From Gammaproteobacteria bacterium (lineage in GTDB: Bacteria; Aquificota; Aquificia; Aquificales; QOAS01), in assembly GCA_003972855.1 (NCBI GenBank), contig QOAS01000029.1, forward strand, positions 1 through 7,652: a stretch of 7,652 bases of DNA, in the 5' to 3' direction. Both the position numbers and the translations under genes were made by a program. Positions 5,413-7,652 of the stretch are shown in pieces. Within the stretch, counting starts at the first letter, position 1; each line of letters starts with the position of its first letter. Under the pieces are notes generated by a model that did no database searches, was not told the origin of the DNA, and saw only the letters and a list, made by a program, of their open reading frames with translations.

Positions 5413-5820
5413 TTAAGCGTTGGCGGTTTCGGGTTCTTTTACTTCAACTTCTACAATATCGCTCTCCCAAAGACCGTGCTTGGTGCAATAGGACATAGCG
5501 TGGAGTCTCAATTTGTTTTTCATAGGAATGATGTAGAAATCTACCTCTACTTGGTTTCTTTGATTACCGAGCATTTCGGGTTGAATCTGAACATGTCCCA
5601 ATAGGGTTTCACCATCCCAGAGTTGAACGAAAGCTATGTAGTGGTCGTGGTCCATAGGGTGGGCGTAGTCTTTTCCAACCCTAACTTTTACTTTGAGTTT
5701 TTGTCCTTTTACCGCTTCCCCTTCTACATAAATAAAGGGAGAGTGCCTATCAACATAGTCCACTTTTGCTTCGGTTTTAGCTTGCTGGATTAACTCGCTG
5801 TATCTGTTTATTTTAGGCAT
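5413..5820 (-). CDS. Class II superoxide reductase (neelaredoxin-like)
   Basis: A 135-aa cytoplasmic non-haem iron protein that reduces superoxide to hydrogen peroxide using electrons from rubredoxin-like donors. Comparing it from memory with archaeal neelaredoxin, all five iron ligands are present: H26 (DRHSP), H54 and H60 (AHPMDHDHY, the same six-residue spacing), and C112 with H115 in 'SYCTKHGLWES'. The immunoglobulin-like strand wording 'KLKVKVRVGK' and 'YIAFVQLWDG' also fits. There is no N-terminal desulforedoxin domain, so it is the one-iron class. The residues before H26 are Asp24-Arg25, where most members have Glu-Lys; the Lys normally assists superoxide binding. The ATG at 5820 has a strong Shine-Dalgarno, AGGAGG, 7 nt upstream, unlike its neighbours. 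The gene stands alone in its orientation block, with 85 bp or more of non-coding DNA on both sides. Family assignment is firm; activity is inferred. Confidence 0.92.
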   Translation of the reverse strand: MPKINRYSELIQQAKTEAKVDYVDRHSPFIYVEGEAVKGQKLKVKVRVGKDYAHPMDHDHYIAFVQLWDGETLLGHVQIQPEMLGNQRNQVEVDFYIIPMKNKLRLHAMSYCTKHGLWESDIVEVEVKEPETANA

Positions 5821-5827
5821 GACTCCA

Positions 5828-5833
5828 CCTCCT
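5828..5833 (-). promoter_or_regulatory. Strong Shine-Dalgarno of the superoxide reductase gene
   Basis: AGGAGG on the - strand lies 7 nt before the ATG at 5820, within a longer AGGAGGTGGAG match. It fixes the start and shows that this gene, unlike several neighbours, is translated from a leader-bearing mRNA. Confidence 0.85.
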
Positions 5834-5841
5834 AAAAATTT

Positions 5842-5898
5842 GGTTTGATTTTTAAGTTAAACCTTAAAGGTGCCTTTGAAAATGAGAATCGTCAAAGG
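5842..5898. promoter_or_regulatory. Control region of the superoxide reductase gene with two dyads
   Basis: Two inverted repeats lie in the 86 bp between the superoxide reductase start and the DUF2905 stop. CCTTTGA (5873-5879) pairs with TCAAAGG (5892-5898) over a 12-nt centre, and GGTTT (5842-5846) pairs with AAACC (5859-5863), also over 12 nt. A shorter overlapping dyad, AAAGG-TG-CCTTT, occupies 5866-5877. No clean -10/-35 pair could be chosen, so promoter placement is left open. The outer dyad could also act as a stem at the end of the DUF2905 transcript. Confidence 0.4.
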
Positions 5899-5906
5899 AG
5901 TGGTTT

Positions 5907-6137
5907 TTAATGCTTACCGAAAATGGAGATTAGAACATTTATAATCACCGTAAGCACGAGGCTTATTAGTAAAGAGCTAACTATCGGAAAGTAAAAGGTG
6001 AAGTTGTCTTTTTCTATCTTTATATCCCCGGGAAGGTTCCCCAAAGGTATGTTCAACTTGGGTAGAAAAATCATTAAAGTTCCCAAAACCGTTAGGAATA
6101 TTCCGACCAACACCAAAAGTTTTCCCAATTCTCCCAT
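5907..6137 (-). CDS. DUF2905 family small membrane protein
   Basis: A 76-aa protein with two membrane helices, about residues 5-25 and 50-73, joined by a short loop carrying PLGNLPGDIKIEKDNFTFYF (31-50). The LG.LPGDI.IE...FTFYFP core is the signature of the DUF2905 family, which is widespread in bacteria and has no known function. Length is normal for the family. The ATG at 6137 gives the usual N terminus ending in GKLL; no Shine-Dalgarno is placed correctly before it (a GGAG lies about 30 nt upstream, too far). Downstream on the same strand is the superoxide reductase gene after 86 bp; upstream, across 90 bp, is the divergent rhodanese gene. Confidence 0.85.
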   Translation of the reverse strand: MGELGKLLVLVGIFLTVLGTLMIFLPKLNIPLGNLPGDIKIEKDNFTFYFPIVSSLLISLVLTVIINVLISIFGKH

Positions 6138-6227
6138 TACTTTAATGGTGATAAACCTAACGGACTCCTTTAAGGGATAGTTTAAATCACAACTTTCTTT
6201 GGTTGTAACCGCTAAATTTAAAAAACT

Positions 6228-6629
6228 ATGAGCGTTGAACTGGTTAAAAAATACTTTGAAGGTTTTGACCTAAGGAATTCCGTTCCCTGTGGCGGAGATG
6301 TAAAGATACCCGCGGTTGTGGGCTTTATATTTCCCGAACAACTAAAGGAAATGATTGAAAAAGGGGAAAAGCCACTAATAGTGGATGTAAGGGAAGAGTG
6401 CGAAGTCCAAAAAATGCCGTTTAAGGCTCAAGGACTTACCGTAAAGGTAATTCCCATTAGAGAGCTTATGAACCGCCTAAGTGAAATTCCCAAAGAGGGA
6501 ACCGTCGTATTGGTTTGCAACTTCGCAATTCGCGCTTCCATGGCAAAAATGGCTTTAGACCTCGTAGGTTACAAAAATGTAAAAGTTCTAAAAGGAGGCG
6601 TTGAGCAGTGGAATCAAATTAATGGCTAA
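6228..6629 (+). CDS. Single-domain rhodanese-like sulfurtransferase
   Basis: A 133-aa cytoplasmic protein with one rhodanese domain (about 33-131). Seen are the opening helix FPEQLKEMIEKGEKPLIVDV, the D53-V-R-E motif, the active-site loop C97-N-F-A-I-R102 after VVLV, and the closing 'VKVLKGGVEQW'. The six-residue loop CxxxxR has the length of sulfur-carrying rhodaneses rather than the longer loop of Cdc25 phosphatases. C97 would carry a persulfide and pass sulfur to an acceptor. About 30 residues precede the domain, including C21 in 'SVPCGGDVKIP'; they have no recognised domain. The gene stands alone: DUF2905 is divergent and the pilin gene begins 40 bp downstream, after a T-rich stretch without a stem. 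No Shine-Dalgarno precedes the ATG; TAAATT (6213-6218) lies 9 nt upstream as a possible -10, without a clear -35. The substrate is unknown. Confidence 0.88.
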   Translation: MSVELVKKYFEGFDLRNSVPCGGDVKIPAVVGFIFPEQLKEMIEKGEKPLIVDVREECEVQKMPFKAQGLTVKVIPIRELMNRLSEIPKEGTVVLVCNFAIRASMAKMALDLVGYKNVKVLKGGVEQWNQING

Positions 6630-6668
6630 TTTTTTCCTCTCTTGCTATTATTTTTTCTAAAATAAGCT

Positions 6669-7127
6669 ATGTCAAAAGGTTTTAGTTTAATTGAACTATT
6701 AATTGTATTAACTATATTGGTCATTGTGGCATCCGCGGTAATTCGGGCTTATGAAAACTATTCTCAAAAGCTACGGATAGAGAACGAAACTCACAAAATA
6801 TACCTCCTCTTAAAAGAAGTTCAATTGGAAGCAAAAACCAAAAAAGAAAACAGATGCGTTAAATTAAATCCAAACCCGGGGGATAGAATAGAAATTTACA
6901 ATTCAACATGTGGTTCCTTATCAAATAAACTTAGAACCGTAAAACTGGAAGTGATTTTTGAACAAAGAGGGGGAATAGGAATTAACAAATTCGGTATAGT
7001 TGCCGACATGGGAAATATTCACATAAAAGACCCATCTTTCAGCGCATCCATTAACTGTGTTAAAGCGGATAGATTTAGAATTTGTGAAGGTGAGTGGAAT
7101 GGGAGTGAATGTAGGTGTAAATTCTAA
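6669..7127 (+). CDS. Type IV pilin-like protein (minor pilin or pseudopilin, FimT/GspH-like)
   Basis: A 152-aa prepilin. The leader is only MSKG; prepilin peptidase should cut after G4 to give a mature protein starting FSLIELLIVL, with the conserved Glu at mature position 5 (E9). Residues 8-25 form the hydrophobic helix used for membrane anchoring and filament packing. The globular part has six cysteines (63, 81, 130, 139, 148, 150), four clustered in the last 23 residues, suggesting disulfides after export. A glycine-rich strand near residues 100-118 (GGIGINKFGIVADMGN) is loosely like FimT/GspH proteins; this subfamily call is weak. The second pilin gene overlaps its 3' end by 29 bp, so the two are translationally linked. 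No Shine-Dalgarno is present; TAAAAT (6658-6663) lies 5 nt upstream, close for a -10. Base composition is more A+T-rich than that of the genes to the left. Confidence 0.87.
   Translation: MSKGFSLIELLIVLTILVIVASAVIRAYENYSQKLRIENETHKIYLLLKEVQLEAKTKKENRCVKLNPNPGDRIEIYNSTCGSLSNKLRTVKLEVIFEQRGGIGINKFGIVADMGNIHIKDPSFSASINCVKADRFRICEGEWNGSECRCKF
7088..7093 (+). promoter_or_regulatory. Shine-Dalgarno deciding the start of the second pilin gene
   Basis: AGGTGA lies 5 nt before the ATG at 7099, inside the end of the preceding gene, and matches the 16S anti-Shine-Dalgarno. It favours this ATG over the in-frame GTG codons at 7057, 7084 and 7090, which would give an unusually long leader. Confidence 0.7.
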
Positions 7128-7560
7128 AAAGTCTTTTTCTTTGGTGGAGTTCTTAGTATCCCTTCTCATATTAACTTTGTCGCTGATTGCTTTGACCAAT
7201 GCGGTGGTGTTTTTCATGCAGTGGAAACTTAAAAATGCCATTGCTTCTCATACGGCGGATGTCGCTTTAGAGCTTATCAACTTTAAGGAGAAGTTAAATA
7301 ATTGTCAAGGAATTTCTGCGTTGGACTTTCTACAAAATGCAACCTATTGCAATTCCCCATCCTCCGTTTACTGTAGAGATGAAACTTTGTGCGAAGATAA
7401 TTTCACTTGCATAATTTGTTACATTAATCCCGACACAGGAAAGAAAATTTTTTACGCTTTCAACGCTACCCAGTTGGGCAACGAAACCTATAGGGTAAAC
7501 ATATATTGGCTTTTTGGTAATTACAACGGTTCCTATACGACGGTTATAACTATTCCTTGA
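7099..7560 (+). CDS. Type IV pilin-like protein (PilV/GspI-like minor pilin)
   Basis: Starting at ATG 7099 this is a 153-aa prepilin. The leader is MGVNVGVNSKKS and cleavage should fall after S12, giving a mature protein FSLVEFLVSLLILTLSLIAL with Glu at position 5. Serine at -1 is uncommon, as glycine is the rule, but small residues are tolerated by some prepilin peptidases. Residues 15-41 are hydrophobic. The rest has six cysteines (69, 84, 92, 98, 104, 107), including C104-I-I-C107. The N-terminal helix plus 'LNNCQGISALDFLQNATYC' resembles PilV-type minor pilins; the subfamily is tentative. It overlaps the upstream pilin by 29 bp, the classic layout of a minor-pilin operon (FimT/PilV/PilW/PilX order), but nothing pilin-like follows: within a few bases of the TGA stop (7558-7560) the sequence changes to stem-loops that may be a mobile-element end. 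The real operon may have continued. Confidence 0.83.
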   Translation: MGVNVGVNSKKSFSLVEFLVSLLILTLSLIALTNAVVFFMQWKLKNAIASHTADVALELINFKEKLNNCQGISALDFLQNATYCNSPSSVYCRDETLCEDNFTCIICYINPDTGKKIFYAFNATQLGNETYRVNIYWLFGNYNGSYTTVITIP

Positions 7561-7567
7561 TCAACCA

Positions 7568-7588
7568 CCCCGCATTAAAAATGCGGGG
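7568..7588. repeat. Perfect 9-bp GC-rich stem-loop
   Basis: CCCCGCATT and AATGCGGGG are perfect inverted arms around AAA (+ strand) or TTT (- strand). The stem begins 7 bases after the second pilin stop. No T-run follows on the + strand (GCTTGACTTT), so it is an imperfect intrinsic terminator, though it could still end the pilin transcript. It also fits an IS200/IS605 subterminal hairpin. Confidence 0.8.
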
Positions 7589-7597
7589 CTTGACTTT

Positions 7598-7621
7598 GGG
7601 GAGTAGCAAATTGCTACCCCC
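7598..7621. repeat. 11-bp stem-loop with one bulge
   Basis: GGGG, a bulged A, then GTAGCAA (7603-7609) faces TTGCTACCCCC (7611-7621) with a single-base centre in DNA, which would open into a small loop in RNA. It follows the 9-bp stem after nine bases. Two strong, closely spaced hairpins are more than one terminator needs and suggest a structured RNA or transposon end. Confidence 0.75.
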
Positions 7622-7652
7622 ACTGGCGGGTTGTTTGCCGATGCCCTCACAA

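Larger units (their letters stand above)
7557..7652. mobile_element. Possible terminus of an IS200/IS605-type element, body outside window
   Basis: A palindrome TTGATCAA (7557-7564) overlaps the pilin stop codon. Four bases on comes a perfect 9-bp hairpin (7568-7588), then a second long hairpin (7598-7621), within 95 bases. Subterminal hairpins a few bases from a short TTGAT/TCAA-like cleavage motif, without terminal inverted repeats, are the pattern of IS200/IS605 ends. If the element lies rightward with its transposase on the - strand, this would be the right end, where a guide-RNA scaffold (omega RNA) overlaps the tnpB 3' end. Two - strand frames are open from the window edge, stopping at 7561-7563 and 7550-7552; neither gives a recognisable TnpB C terminus. 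A left end in the other orientation fits too. No transposase is in view, so this remains a hypothesis; plain transcription-terminator stems are the alternative. Confidence 0.42.

Noticed and set aside
5873..5898. Fur- or PerR-like box (GAAAATGAGAATC) near the superoxide reductase gene
   Set aside because: Two Fur-like hexamers can be made out, but the third fails and the inverted half is missing. The CCTTTGA/TCAAAGG dyad is the stronger pattern.
5998..6180. + strand frame of 60 codons opposite the DUF2905 gene
   Set aside because: It is antisense to a family-matching membrane protein, and its sequence is the mirror of that gene's hydrophobic codons.
6630..6668. T-rich stretch after the rhodanese stop as an intrinsic terminator
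   Set aside because: The T-runs are present but no stem precedes them, so intrinsic termination cannot be supported.
7057..7098. Upstream GTG starts for the second pilin gene
   Set aside because: They would add 14 or fewer residues to an already adequate leader, and the AGGTGA ribosome site is placed for the ATG at 7099.
6921..7241. - strand frame of 106 codons across the pilin overlap
   Set aside because: Both + strand frames carry prepilin signatures; this frame has no motif and is antisense to both.

Overview
The window reads as chromosomal DNA from a thermophilic, probably chemolithotrophic bacterium, most likely of the Aquificota or a close relative. This is an inference from several hints: a superoxide reductase in place of visible SOD or catalase, compact gene packing, a tRNA nucleotidyltransferase of the short, loop-less kind, and the Lys/Glu-rich composition of the housekeeping proteins. 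The placement is moderately supported and no phylogeny was run.

Layout. At the left edge is the 3' end of cysS (cysteinyl-tRNA synthetase, + strand). It runs convergently into a tRNA nucleotidyltransferase gene (- strand) with a 20-bp overlap. That gene is divergent, across only 22 bp, from an OmpR/PhoB-type response regulator (+ strand). The regulator ends 2 bp from a convergent 70-aa zinc-ribbon protein, which lies just downstream of pyrG (CTP synthase) on the - strand. Upstream of pyrG, also on the - strand, come a 36-aa single-helix membrane protein (4371-4481), a Bax inhibitor-1 family membrane protein, a class II superoxide reductase and a DUF2905 membrane protein. On the + strand follow a single-domain rhodanese and two overlapping type IV pilin-like genes. 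The last 90 bases hold strong stem-loops beside a TTGATCAA palindrome, resembling an end of an IS200/IS605-type element whose body would lie outside the window.

How the parts relate. The left half is housekeeping (tRNA charging and 3'-end synthesis, CTP synthesis) plus one two-component regulator with no kinase in view. The middle is a set of separately promoted small stress or membrane genes. The right part is the start of a minor-pilin operon that is more A+T-rich than its neighbours and may be cut short by the mobile-element end.

Main observations. (1) Several genes have promoter-like sequences whose -10 box lies only 8-9 nt before the ATG, with no Shine-Dalgarno, suggesting leaderless transcripts; the superoxide reductase and the second pilin instead have clear Shine-Dalgarno sites. 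(2) The 36-aa gene has the best promoter in the window: a consensus -35, a TAAAAT -10 and an A-tract UP-like element. (3) The superoxide reductase has Asp-Arg where the family usually has Glu-Lys. (4) The Bax inhibitor-1 protein has Asn at one position of the usual aspartate pair. (5) The nucleotidyltransferase lacks the flexible-loop segment, as CC-adding enzymes do. I found no CRISPR array, rRNA or tRNA gene, and no clear novel multi-gene defence system.
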